From positions 1 through 64,000 of the forward strand of contig NZ_JBFWFX010000009.1 of NCBI RefSeq assembly GCF_050286925.1: a stretch of 64,000 nt of DNA. Reading direction: 5' to 3'. The DNA is from Caloranaerobacter sp050286925 (GTDB taxonomy: Bacteria > Bacillota > Clostridia > Tissierellales > Thermohalobacteraceae). Shown here piece after piece: positions 17,801-23,899 of the stretch. Each line of letters opens with the position of its first letter. Within the stretch, counting starts at the first letter, position 1. The position numbers and the translations under genes were made by a program. The notes under the pieces are model-generated. The model saw only the letters and a list, made by a program, of their open reading frames with translations, was not told the DNA's origin and ran no database searches.

Positions 17801-18295
17801 ACCAGCAGCAGCCTTCAAGATAATTGGATAGCCACAGTATCTTGCAAATTTTATAGCTTCTTCTTCAGAACTAATAGGTTTTTCAACTCCAGGTATAGTA
17901 GGTACCCCGACACTCTTTGCTACTAACTTTGATTTTATCTTATCTCCTAATTGTTCCATCATTATATGAGTTGGACCAATAAATTCTATTCCTGCCTCTT
18001 CACATTTCTTTGCAAATTCTGGATTTTCTGATAAAAATCCATATCCAGGATGTATTGCATCTACACCTTTTTTTAATGCAAGGTTTATTATTTCATCAAT
18101 ACTTAAATATGCTTCTATAGGCCCTTTGTTCTTACCAATTAAATAGGACTCATCTGCTTTAGTCCTGAAAAGAGAGCACTTATCTTCATTAGAATAAATA
18201 GCTACTGTCCTAATCCCCAGTTCATGACAAGCTCTAAAAATTCTTATAGCAATCTCTCCTCTATTAGCGACCAATATCTTTTTAAATTTTCTCAC
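14867..18295 (-). CDS. pyc: Pyruvate carboxylase
   Basis: Biotin enzyme making oxaloacetate from pyruvate, bicarbonate and ATP, the anaplerotic route to aspartate. Full-length single chain of about 1142 residues. The biotin carboxylase domain comes first (ILVANRGEIAIRIFRAC, the ATP loop GGGGRGMR, IEMNPRIQVEHTVTE). The carboxyltransferase TIM barrel follows (TTMRDAHQSLMATR, THDTSGNG), with the biotinyl domain at the end (VIEAMKMETNI, biotinylated Lys). GTG 18295 with GGGGGAG upstream fits homologue N-termini; the TTG at 18319 would add eight residues and is less likely. The leader carries a PyrR-type attenuator, which is unusual for this gene. Confidence 0.97.
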   Translation of the reverse strand: MRKFKKILVANRGEIAIRIFRACHELGIRTVAIYSNEDKCSLFRTKADESYLIGKNKGPIEAYLSIDEIINLALKKGVDAIHPGYGFLSENPEFAKKCEEAGIEFIGPTHIMMEQLGDKIKSKLVAKSVGVPTIPGVEKPISSEEEAIKFARYCGYPIILKAAAGGGGRGMRIVRNEEDLIKEFHSAKNEAKKAFGIDDIFIEKYIEKPKHIEVQILGDKYGNIVHLYERDCSIQRRHQKLIEFTPAFSLPKEKREAICNDALKIARAVNYRSAGTVEFLVDMYGNHYFIEMNPRIQVEHTVTEMVTGIDIVQSQILIAEGYPLNSPEIGIYSQSDVDIRGYSIQCRITTEDPSNNFAPDTGRIDVYRTGSGFGIRLDGGNGFTGSIISPYYDSLLVKTTSWSRTFEDAVRKAIRSIKELKISGVKTNAAFLINVLNHETFLKGECDTNFVADNPELFDIAPKADEELRVLKFIGEKVVNEIKGNKREFDVPIVPKVKIPPHLSGTKQLLDEKGSEGVVKWIKEQQKLLLTDTTMRDAHQSLMATRMRTKDMLEIAKATSVLAKDLFSLEMWGGATFDVAYRFLKESPWTRLEELRKRIPNILFQMLLRGANGVGYKNYPDNVIREFIKESAASGIDVFRIFDSLNWLKGMEIAVDEVLKSGKIAEVCICYTGDILDDSRDKYTLEYYVNMAKEIEKMGAHILGIKDMSALLKPYAAFKLIKALKEEISIPIHLHTHDTSGNGVATVLMAAEAGVDIVDTAFNSMSGLTSQPALNSIVAALENTYRDTGINLDDIQKISDYWSAVRPVYSQFESDLKSGTTEIYKYEIPGGQYSNLKPQVESFGLGHRFSEVKEMYKKVNEMLGDIIKVTPSSKVVGDMAIFMVKNDLTPENIYEKAKDMAFPDSVVAYFKGMMGQPMGGFPKKLQQLVLKGEEPITCRPGELLEPEDFDKIEKYLKEKFNIEPTKKDLLSYALYPKVFEDYLKYIDEFGDLSRMGSDVFFHGLYEGETCEIEIAEGKVLVIKLLEIGRLDNEGNRTVVFEVNGNRREIKIHDKASNVRSQTNFTKMADPSNKLEVGASIPGTVVEVLVNEGDEVKENQTLVVIEAMKMETNIKSPASGIVELVTVKKGQQVKSGELLIKLK

Positions 18296-18390
18296 TAAAC
18301 TCCCCCACTTTCCTGTCAAAATTTTGCCAAATATATCAATCTTCTGTATATTTATTTTGACATATAGAAAATTATAAACCTATCAAATTT

Positions 18391-18421
18391 CCATTTAGCC
18401 TCACAGGACTAAATTAAAGGT
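18391..18421 (-). promoter_or_regulatory. Second PyrR-binding hairpin in the pyc leader, without a terminator
   Basis: On the minus strand the 14-base PyrR recognition sequence (complement of 18397-18410) matches ARUCCNGNGAGGYU at every position. It is closed by ATTTAG/CTAAAT (complement of 18409-18414 and 18393-18398). It sits after the attenuator terminator and about 95 bases before the pyc start. There is no terminator behind it. It may be a second PyrR site or a duplicated relic. Confidence 0.75.
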
Positions 18422-18424
18422 ATA

Positions 18425-18530
18425 GAAAAAACCTTCTGCCTATGGGCAAGAAGGTATAAATATCCCTGTATAAATTAAATTTATATTGGTACTTATTACC
18501 TTCTCAGCCTCACAGGACTAAGTTAAAGGT
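18425..18530 (-). promoter_or_regulatory. PyrR-type pyrimidine attenuator in the pyc leader
   Basis: On the minus strand the leader begins with a hairpin (complement of 18498-18530): ACCTT pairs with AAGGT and CTTAG with CTGAG around TCCTGTGAG. This is the PyrR anti-antiterminator, with consensus ARUCCNGNGAGGYU fully matched (18506-18519). Its 3' arm AGAAGGTA can instead pair with TACCTTCT (antiterminator). That sequence is also the 5' arm of a terminator (18431-18455, stem ACCTTCT/AGAAGGT with GCC/GGC inside) followed by six Us. This is the B. subtilis pyr-attenuator design: PyrR with UMP stabilises the first hairpin and lets the terminator form. Confidence 0.88.
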
Positions 18531-18541
18531 TCTTTCAGATA

Positions 18542-18570
18542 AAAATATCATAGTACTTATGAATTGTCAA
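18542..18570 (-). promoter_or_regulatory. Sigma-A promoter of the pyc leader
   Basis: On the minus strand TTGACA (complement of 18565-18570) and TATTTT (complement of 18542-18547) are separated by 17 bases. The predicted start at about 18535 is only a few bases before the PyrR hairpin. Confidence 0.75.
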
Positions 18571-18869
18571 TAAATAATTAATTAAGATAGTGTCAAGTTA
18601 TTATAGAAATACCCTTCGATTGTAAAGTGGAAAATTGTTATTTCCCACCACAGAATAAAATCTTGCAAAAACGCAAATGTATAATTATACATATATAAAT
18701 ATCATTTCACAAAAAATTTTTTATTGTCAAAAAAGAACTAGAACAAAGCATAAAGCTGAATGTTAGCATCTTCACTTGTGTATAACCTTGTATGAATAGA
18801 ACTAATTTTCTGATTTTTCAAAACTAGCAAGTTTTATAAAAAATTTCTTTTTAATATTTAAAAAAAATA
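18571..18869. other. Non-coding region between the divergent pyc leader and transporter operon
   Basis: No gene is visible. It contains the ArgR-like palindrome at 18678-18691, an extra TTGACA on the minus strand (complement of 18591-18596) upstream of the pyc promoter, and AT-rich sequence. The remainder shows nothing I can assign. Confidence 0.4.
18678..18691. promoter_or_regulatory. ARG-box-like palindrome upstream of the transporter operon
   Basis: TGTATAATTATACA is a perfect 14-base palindrome. With its flanks it matches the ArgR consensus WNTGNATWWWWATNCANW. It lies about 180 bases upstream of the promoter of the amino-acid ABC transporter. ArgR sites often come in pairs; a further TATATACATA/TATGTATATA inverted repeat (18877-18886 and 18904-18913) flanks the -10. 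Which regulator binds is inferred. Confidence 0.5.
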
Positions 18870-18898
18870 TTGCAAATATATACATATCGTTGTATAAT
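18870..18898 (+). promoter_or_regulatory. Promoter of the amino-acid ABC transporter operon
   Basis: TTGCAA (18870-18875) and TATAAT (18893-18898) with a 17-base spacer. The perfect inverted repeat TATATACATA/TATGTATATA brackets the -10, as expected for an operator. Confidence 0.75.
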
Positions 18899-18937
18899 GT
18901 CGCTATGTATATAAAAAGCAAAGGAGGAGATAATCAA

Positions 18938-19786
18938 ATGCTTAAAAAAAACATAATCAAATTAGTAGCAATTTTACTTATAATACCTATGATTTTATCA
19001 TTATCTGGATGTTCACAAAAAGCTAGCAATTCTAATTCATCAAAAATTGAGTCAGAAAAAAAAGAGTCAAAACTTGCTGCAATTAAAAAAGCCGGTAAAG
19101 TAATAATTGGAACAAGTGCCGACTTTCCACCATATGAATTTCACAAAGAAATAAACAACAAAGATGAAATTGTAGGTTTTGATATCTCCATAGCAAAAGA
19201 AATTGCAAAAGACATTGGAGTAGAACTAGAAATTAAAGATATGAATTTTGATGGATTGTTAGCAGCTTTACAAGCTGGAAAAATCGATTTCGTTATAGCT
19301 GGTATGACTCCAACAGAAGAAAGAAAAAAGAAAGTTGACTTTTCAAAGGTTTACTATACAACCGTTCAAGGCATTGTAGTTAGGGCTGAAGACAAAGACA
19401 AAATTAAATCATTGGAAGATTTAAATGATAAAATAGTAGGTGTCCAAAAAGGCTCAATTCAAGAAGAAATAGCTAAAAAACAGATTACTGGTTCAAAAAT
19501 TAAAGCTCTTGGTAAAGTATCTGATCTTATACTACAACTAAAAAATAATAAAATTGATGCATTGATTGTAGAGGAATCAGTTGGAAAAGCCTATGTAAGT
19601 AAAAATAAGGATTTAGAATTATTAGATATAAAAATTAAAGCTGAAGATGATGGTTTTGCTGTGGCTGTAAAAAAAGGAAATACTGACCTTTTAGAAGCAA
19701 TAAATAAAACTCTTGATAGATTGATAAATGATAAGAGTATAGAAAAATTTGTTATAGAAGCAACTGAATTGACTGAAAACAACTAA
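18938..19786 (+). CDS. Polar amino-acid ABC transporter, substrate-binding lipoprotein
   Basis: 282 residues from ATG 18938, ten bases after AGGAGG; a longer frame from 18890 would overlap the promoter. A hydrophobic signal ends in the lipobox LSGC, so it is lipid-anchored outside the membrane. The mature protein is an SBP_bac_3 fold (VIIGTSADFPPYEF, IVGFDISIAKEIAKDIG, GKIDFVIAGMTPTEERKKKV). This family binds Arg, Lys, His, Gln or Cys. The ArgR-like box upstream favours a basic amino acid, but the specificity is inferred. It is first in an SBP-permease-ATPase operon. Confidence 0.9.
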   Translation: MLKKNIIKLVAILLIIPMILSLSGCSQKASNSNSSKIESEKKESKLAAIKKAGKVIIGTSADFPPYEFHKEINNKDEIVGFDISIAKEIAKDIGVELEIKDMNFDGLLAALQAGKIDFVIAGMTPTEERKKKVDFSKVYYTTVQGIVVRAEDKDKIKSLEDLNDKIVGVQKGSIQEEIAKKQITGSKIKALGKVSDLILQLKNNKIDALIVEESVGKAYVSKNKDLELLDIKIKAEDDGFAVAVKKGNTDLLEAINKTLDRLINDKSIEKFVIEATELTENN

Positions 19787-19815
19787 TTTTGCTGAACACT
19801 AGGAGGTAGGGCATA

Positions 19816-20475
19816 TTGGATTTTTCATTTTTAGCTAAATATTATATGTTTTTTATTGATGGAGTTAAAAATACAGTTTTACTGGCTATTTTTTCAGTAT
19901 GTCTTGGTGTTGTATTTGGTGTTTTTCTAGCGTTAATGAAAATATCTAAAAATCGCATTTTCAATATAATATCCACATCTTATATAGAATTTATAAGAGG
20001 AACACCATTATTAGTACAATTGTATATTATTTATTATGGGCTTCCTAATATAGGAATAAATTTACCAGATTTTTTGGCAGGCATTATAGCTCTATCTATA
20101 AACAGCGCTGCCTATGTAGCTGAAATCATCCGTGCAGGAATACAAGCTGTGGATAAAGGACAGATGGAAGCAGCAAGATCTCTGGGAATGACCCATAATA
20201 TGGCAATGAAATATATAATAATCCCACAGGCGTTTAAAAATATTTTACCTGCGCTAGGTAATGAATTTATAGTTGTTATAAAGGAATCTTCAATTGTCTC
20301 CATAATAGGCATACATGAACTTATGTATAATGCAGACACAGTAAGAGGCAATACTTTTCAGCCATTCGAACCCTTAATTGTAGTAGCATTAATTTATTTT
20401 ATAATTACATTTACTCTTTCCAAATTGTTAGGGCTTGCTGAAAGGAGGATGCGAGTAGGTGATCAAAGTATCTAA
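19816..20475 (+). CDS. Polar amino-acid ABC transporter permease
   Basis: 219 residues from TTG 19816, behind AGGAGGTAGG. It has five or so membrane helices of the HisM/GlnP type, with FIRGTPLLVQLYIIYYGLP early and the EAA-loop EAARSLGMTHNMAMKYIIIP that contacts the ATPase. As the only permease gene of the operon it should act as a homodimer. It overlaps the ATPase start by 17 bases, which implies translational coupling. Confidence 0.92.
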   Translation: MDFSFLAKYYMFFIDGVKNTVLLAIFSVCLGVVFGVFLALMKISKNRIFNIISTSYIEFIRGTPLLVQLYIIYYGLPNIGINLPDFLAGIIALSINSAAYVAEIIRAGIQAVDKGQMEAARSLGMTHNMAMKYIIIPQAFKNILPALGNEFIVVIKESSIVSIIGIHELMYNADTVRGNTFQPFEPLIVVALIYFIITFTLSKLLGLAERRMRVGDQSI

Positions 20476-21184
20476 TTTGCACAAAAAGTTTGGAAATCTA
20501 TATGTTCTTAAAGGAATAGATATGCATATAAAAAAAGGTGAGATAGTTGTTATTATAGGCCCAAGTGGATCTGGAAAGAGTACTTTTTTAAGATGTCTTA
20601 ATCTCCTTGAACAGCCCTCAAAAGGTGAAATAATTTTTGAAGGAATTTCTATAACAGATAAAAATAATGATATTAATAAACAAAGACAGAAAATGGGTAT
20701 GGTTTTTCAGCAATTCAACCTTTTTCCTCATATGACTGTTCTAGACAATATTACATTAGCACCAAGAAAGGTTAAAAAAATCAATAAAGAAGAAGCGGAA
20801 AAAGTTGCATTTAATTTATTACGTAGAATTGGTTTGGAAGAAAAGGCATATAGTTACCCTAATCAGCTTTCAGGAGGACAAAAACAGAGAATAGCTATTG
20901 CTAGAGCATTAGCTATGTCCCCTGATGTAATGCTTTTTGATGAACCAACTTCAGCCCTTGATCCGGAAATGGTAGGAGAAGTTTTGGATGTTATGAAAGA
21001 ATTAGCATCTGAAGGTATGACAATGGTAATTGTTACCCATGAAATGGGTTTTGCAAAAGAAGTAGCAAATAGAGTTGTTTTTATGAACGAAGGAAAGATT
21101 ATTGAAGAAGGACATCCTAAAGAAATATTTAATAATCCTCAACATCCAAGAACAAAAGACTTTTTAAGAAAGGTTTTATTATAA
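20459..21184 (+). CDS. Polar amino-acid ABC transporter ATP-binding protein
   Basis: 241 residues from GTG 20459, ten bases after AGGAGG inside the permease gene. Walker A GPSGSGKST, Q-loop MVFQQFNLFPHMTV, signature LSGGQKQRIAIARAL, Walker B VMLFDEPTSALDPE and switch VTHEMGF are all intact. The length and the MTVLDNITLAPRKV segment place it with GlnQ/ArtM-type ATPases. It powers uptake with the two genes upstream. Confidence 0.95.
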   Translation: MIKVSNLHKKFGNLYVLKGIDMHIKKGEIVVIIGPSGSGKSTFLRCLNLLEQPSKGEIIFEGISITDKNNDINKQRQKMGMVFQQFNLFPHMTVLDNITLAPRKVKKINKEEAEKVAFNLLRRIGLEEKAYSYPNQLSGGQKQRIAIARALAMSPDVMLFDEPTSALDPEMVGEVLDVMKELASEGMTMVIVTHEMGFAKEVANRVVFMNEGKIIEEGHPKEIFNNPQHPRTKDFLRKVLL

Positions 21185-21222
21185 AGTTGGTTGTAGAATA
21201 AATTACTTAAAGAGAAATGCAT

Positions 21223-21259
21223 AGTTTTAGGAGAATGAAACATTCATTCTCCTAAAACT
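21223..21259 (+). terminator. 16-bp hairpin after the transporter operon
   Basis: AGTTTTAGGAGAATGA (21223-21238) pairs perfectly with 21244-21259 around 5 bases. The T-rich tract (21270-21279) comes 11 bases later, so termination may be less efficient than at a typical site. Confidence 0.65.
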
Positions 21260-21334
21260 GTTGACAAACTTATTTTTTTAAATATCTATGAAAATAAAAG
21301 CAAATAACTTTAAAGAATTTAGTAAAAGAAACAG
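21260..21334 (+). repeat. Dispersed repeat, solo left arm (copy E)
   Basis: GTTGACAAACTT, ATGAAAATAAAAGC and AAAGAATTTAGTAAAAGAAAC align in order with the left arm of the element at 44936-45182. A shorter copy is at 32466-32520. All three lie just past the 3' end of a minus-strand gene and have the same orientation. Confidence 0.55.
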
Positions 21335-21336
21335 AT

Positions 21337-21389
21337 AAGCCTGTAGAATAACGGAGAGAGAAACCTCTCACCCATTATTCTACAGGCTT
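21337..21389 (-). terminator. Long hairpin overlapping the tryptophanase stop codon
   Basis: AAGCCTGTAGAATAA (complementary to 21375-21389, 15 bp perfect) pairs across an inner GAGAG/CTCTC stem. The stop codon is inside the stem. The tract after it on the minus strand is only moderately U-rich. Confidence 0.65.
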
Positions 21390-22754
21390 TAATCTAGCCG
21401 TAAAGTGTCTTAAAATTTTAGGCTCATACTCGAATTCATATCCTCTTATTTGGTCTTTTCTCTTAGCTATATTAATAAGTGCTTCTGCAACAACATCCAT
21501 ATGATTGTTTGTATATACTCTTCTAGGTATAGTAAGTCTTAATAACTCTAGTGGAGATTCTATTTGTTCTCCTGTGTCAGGGTCTCTACCTAGCAAGAAT
21601 GAACCTATTTCTACTGCTCTTACTCCCGCCTCTTTATATAATTCCACACATAGTGCTTGAGCAGGGAATTGATAATATGGGATATGTGGTAGTAATTTCT
21701 TAGCATCAACAAATACTGCATGCCCACCTACAGGCTTTTGTATAGGAATTCCTGCTTCTTCTAATCTTCTTCCTAGATATTCTACCTGACCAATCCTTGC
21801 ACTTAAATAAGCTTCATCCACTACTTCTCTTAATCCTCTAGCCAGAGCTTCCATATCTCTACCAGCTAATCCACCATAAGTAGGAAAACCTTCAATTGGT
21901 ACTAACATCTGTCTAACTAAGTTATATAATTCTTCATCTTCTTTAATTGCTATCATACCACCAATATTTACTATACCATCTTTTTTAGCACTCATTGTTA
22001 AGCCATCACCGTAAGAAAACATTTCTTTAATAATCTCCGGTATGCTCTTATCTTTATATCCTTCTTCTCTTTGTTTTATGAAGTAAGCATTTTCAGCAAA
22101 TCTTGCAGCATCAAAAAATACTCTCAATCCATATTTGTCAGCTACTTTTCTCACTTCTTTGATATTTTGCATTGAAACAGGCTGTCCTCCAGCACTATTA
22201 CATGTAACAGTTATTAAAATAAAAGCGCAATTTTCTACTCCCTTTTCTTCGATAAATCTTTCTAATTTTTCAATATCAAAGTTCCCTTTAAAAGGATGTT
22301 CTTTTTGTGTGTCAAAAGCATCTTCAATTATTAAGTTAACTGCTCTTCCACCCTTCAACTCAATATGAGCCTTAGTAGTATCAAAATGCATATTCCCTAA
22401 AACATACTGCCCTTTTTTTATAAGAATTGGGAATAAAACGTTTTCCGCGCCTCTACCTTGATGCGTAGGAACTACATAATTATAGCCAATTATATCTCTA
22501 ACACTATTTTCTAAATTATAAAAGTTTCTACTACCTGCATAAGATTCGTCGCCAAGCATAATCCCAGCCCACTGATTATCACTCATAGCTCCTGTACCAC
22601 TGTCTGTAAGTAAATCGATAAAAATATCTTCTCCTCTTAAACCAAAAACATTATACCCTACTTCCTTAATTTTTCTTTCTCTTTCTTCTCTAGGAATTAG
22701 TCTTATTCTTTCAACCATTTTTATTTTATATGGTTCCGCCATTTTATCATACAT
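21375..22754 (-). CDS. tnaA: Tryptophanase (tyrosine phenol-lyase family)
   Basis: 459-residue PLP beta-eliminating lyase. It has IDLLTDSGTGAMSDNQWAG, VPTHQGRGAENVLFP, NSAGGQPVSM, the PLP lysine in MSAKKDG, and the C-terminal LRLTIPRRVYTNNHMD and KILRHFTARLKP. Family members are tryptophanase (Trp to indole, pyruvate, ammonia) or tyrosine phenol-lyase. Here VEIGSFLLGRDP replaces the ERG segment that carries the tyrosine-binding Arg in tyrosine phenol-lyase, and ARFAENAYFIKQRE matches tryptophanase. Tryptophanase is therefore preferred. AAGGAGGG is upstream of ATG 22754. No tnaB permease or leader peptide is adjacent. Confidence 0.88.
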   Translation of the reverse strand: MYDKMAEPYKIKMVERIRLIPREERERKIKEVGYNVFGLRGEDIFIDLLTDSGTGAMSDNQWAGIMLGDESYAGSRNFYNLENSVRDIIGYNYVVPTHQGRGAENVLFPILIKKGQYVLGNMHFDTTKAHIELKGGRAVNLIIEDAFDTQKEHPFKGNFDIEKLERFIEEKGVENCAFILITVTCNSAGGQPVSMQNIKEVRKVADKYGLRVFFDAARFAENAYFIKQREEGYKDKSIPEIIKEMFSYGDGLTMSAKKDGIVNIGGMIAIKEDEELYNLVRQMLVPIEGFPTYGGLAGRDMEALARGLREVVDEAYLSARIGQVEYLGRRLEEAGIPIQKPVGGHAVFVDAKKLLPHIPYYQFPAQALCVELYKEAGVRAVEIGSFLLGRDPDTGEQIESPLELLRLTIPRRVYTNNHMDVVAEALINIAKRKDQIRGYEFEYEPKILRHFTARLKPVE

Positions 22755-23166
22755 AACTTTACCCTCCTTGATATTATTTTAATAATACGTTAACAACATC
22801 TTAATATATTCTATAAAAAAATATAATAATCCTTTAAAATTTAAGTAAATTTAATCAAACTCCTGTCAATTCAAAAAAACAGTTTATCTCTACAAATCTT
22901 ATTGGTTTATTATATATTCTTACGATATTCATAATTATATGATAAATTATAAATATTTAATAAAATAATCATAAATTCGGCAAAATTATTGACAAAAAAT
23001 ATATATAAATGTATTATATGGATAAACAAGCTGATTTTAAATATATTACAATTATTATAAAAGTTTTATGAAAAACTAAAATAGATAAAAAAATAAAACA
23101 TTTTTATTATGTATCCTATCAATCTTAAACTCTCGGCACTACAAATTGCAGAAAGGAAGTAATCAT
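22755..23166. other. 412-base divergent intergenic region
   Basis: Very AT-rich. It holds the plus-strand promoter at 22989-23017 and about 140 bases of untranslated leader for the exported protein downstream. On the minus side a TTGACA (complement of 22865-22870) lies upstream of tnaA, but I see no matching -10. No gene, tRNA or recognisable riboswitch is seen. Confidence 0.4.
22989..23017 (+). promoter_or_regulatory. Consensus sigma-A promoter for the exported protein gene
   Basis: TTGACA (22989-22994) and TATTAT (23012-23017) with exactly 17 bases between. The start codon is about 145 bases further, so the transcript has a long leader. Confidence 0.75.
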
Positions 23167-23784
23167 ATGAATAAAAAAATACTTTTATCTATTTTTTTAA
23201 TTATATTATTTATTTTTATATTTAATGTCTATATAGAAAGTAATACCAATAATATTAATCTTTCAAAAGAATTACCTCAAATAGAAAAAGTTATAAAAGA
23301 TATAATAATAGACGATATTATTAATAAAAAGATACCTAATCAAGCCGTAATCAGAAATACGTTAAAAATACATGAAATTGCTAAAATTCAAGATTATATC
23401 CAGGTTTTATATTCATACAATTATCCTGTGGGTGGAGCAGAAAAGAAACGCATTGTATTACAATTAAGAGTAATAGAAAAAAATAATTCTAATCTTGGTT
23501 ACAAGCTTACAGGTGGAAGTGGCTTGGAAACGAGTGTTGGAAATATGTCAAATACTCCAATTCTTTATATAGCTAATAAATACAGAGTAGCAGGTATAAT
23601 CATAGATTCAAATGTATCTAATATAATTGTTTCATATAGAGATGGTAAAATTCTTAATCAAAATACAATTAATAAGGATTATTTTTTAATATATAGAAAT
23701 GATGACGAAAAAATTCCTATTAAATATATAAGAGCAATCGACCATAGAGGTAACATAGTTTATGAATCCGATGTTACGGAGTAA
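23167..23784 (+). CDS. Membrane-anchored exported protein of unknown function
   Basis: 205 residues from ATG 23167 (GGAAG upstream). One N-terminal hydrophobic segment (ILLSIFLIILFIFIFNVYI) acts as a signal anchor. The rest is a hydrophilic, beta-rich extracellular domain with VLYSYNYPVGGAEKKRI and ILYIANKYRVAGIIID. I recognise no family. It has its own consensus promoter and stands alone between convergent or divergent neighbours. Confidence 0.75.
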   Translation: MNKKILLSIFLIILFIFIFNVYIESNTNNINLSKELPQIEKVIKDIIIDDIINKKIPNQAVIRNTLKIHEIAKIQDYIQVLYSYNYPVGGAEKKRIVLQLRVIEKNNSNLGYKLTGGSGLETSVGNMSNTPILYIANKYRVAGIIIDSNVSNIIVSYRDGKILNQNTINKDYFLIYRNDDEKIPIKYIRAIDHRGNIVYESDVTE

Positions 23785-23877
23785 TTTGAAAAGAGTTTTG
23801 ATTTTTAAAGAATTTTAATGGTGTTATTTTATTTTCCCCCTGGCCTAACAAGCATACTTAACATACAAACAAATAAT

Positions 23878-23899
23878 GCGGCCAATGGCCGCTAAATAT
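23878..23899. terminator. GC-rich hairpin between convergent genes
   Basis: GCGGCC and GGCCGC (23878-23883 and 23887-23892) with a 3-base loop, followed on the plus strand by TAAATATTTTTTT. The yvcK stop codon touches the stem. A near-identical hairpin with similar flanks lies at 29363-29377. Confidence 0.6.

Noticed and set aside
18391..18570. T-box or amino-acid riboswitch upstream of pyc
   Set aside because: No T-box sequence or specifier stem. The hairpin loop matches PyrR consensus exactly, so PyrR is the better reading.
21375..22754. Tyrosine phenol-lyase rather than tryptophanase
   Set aside because: The segment VEIGSFLLGRDP and the ARFAENAYFIKQRE block follow tryptophanase; the tyrosine-binding Arg position is Ile.
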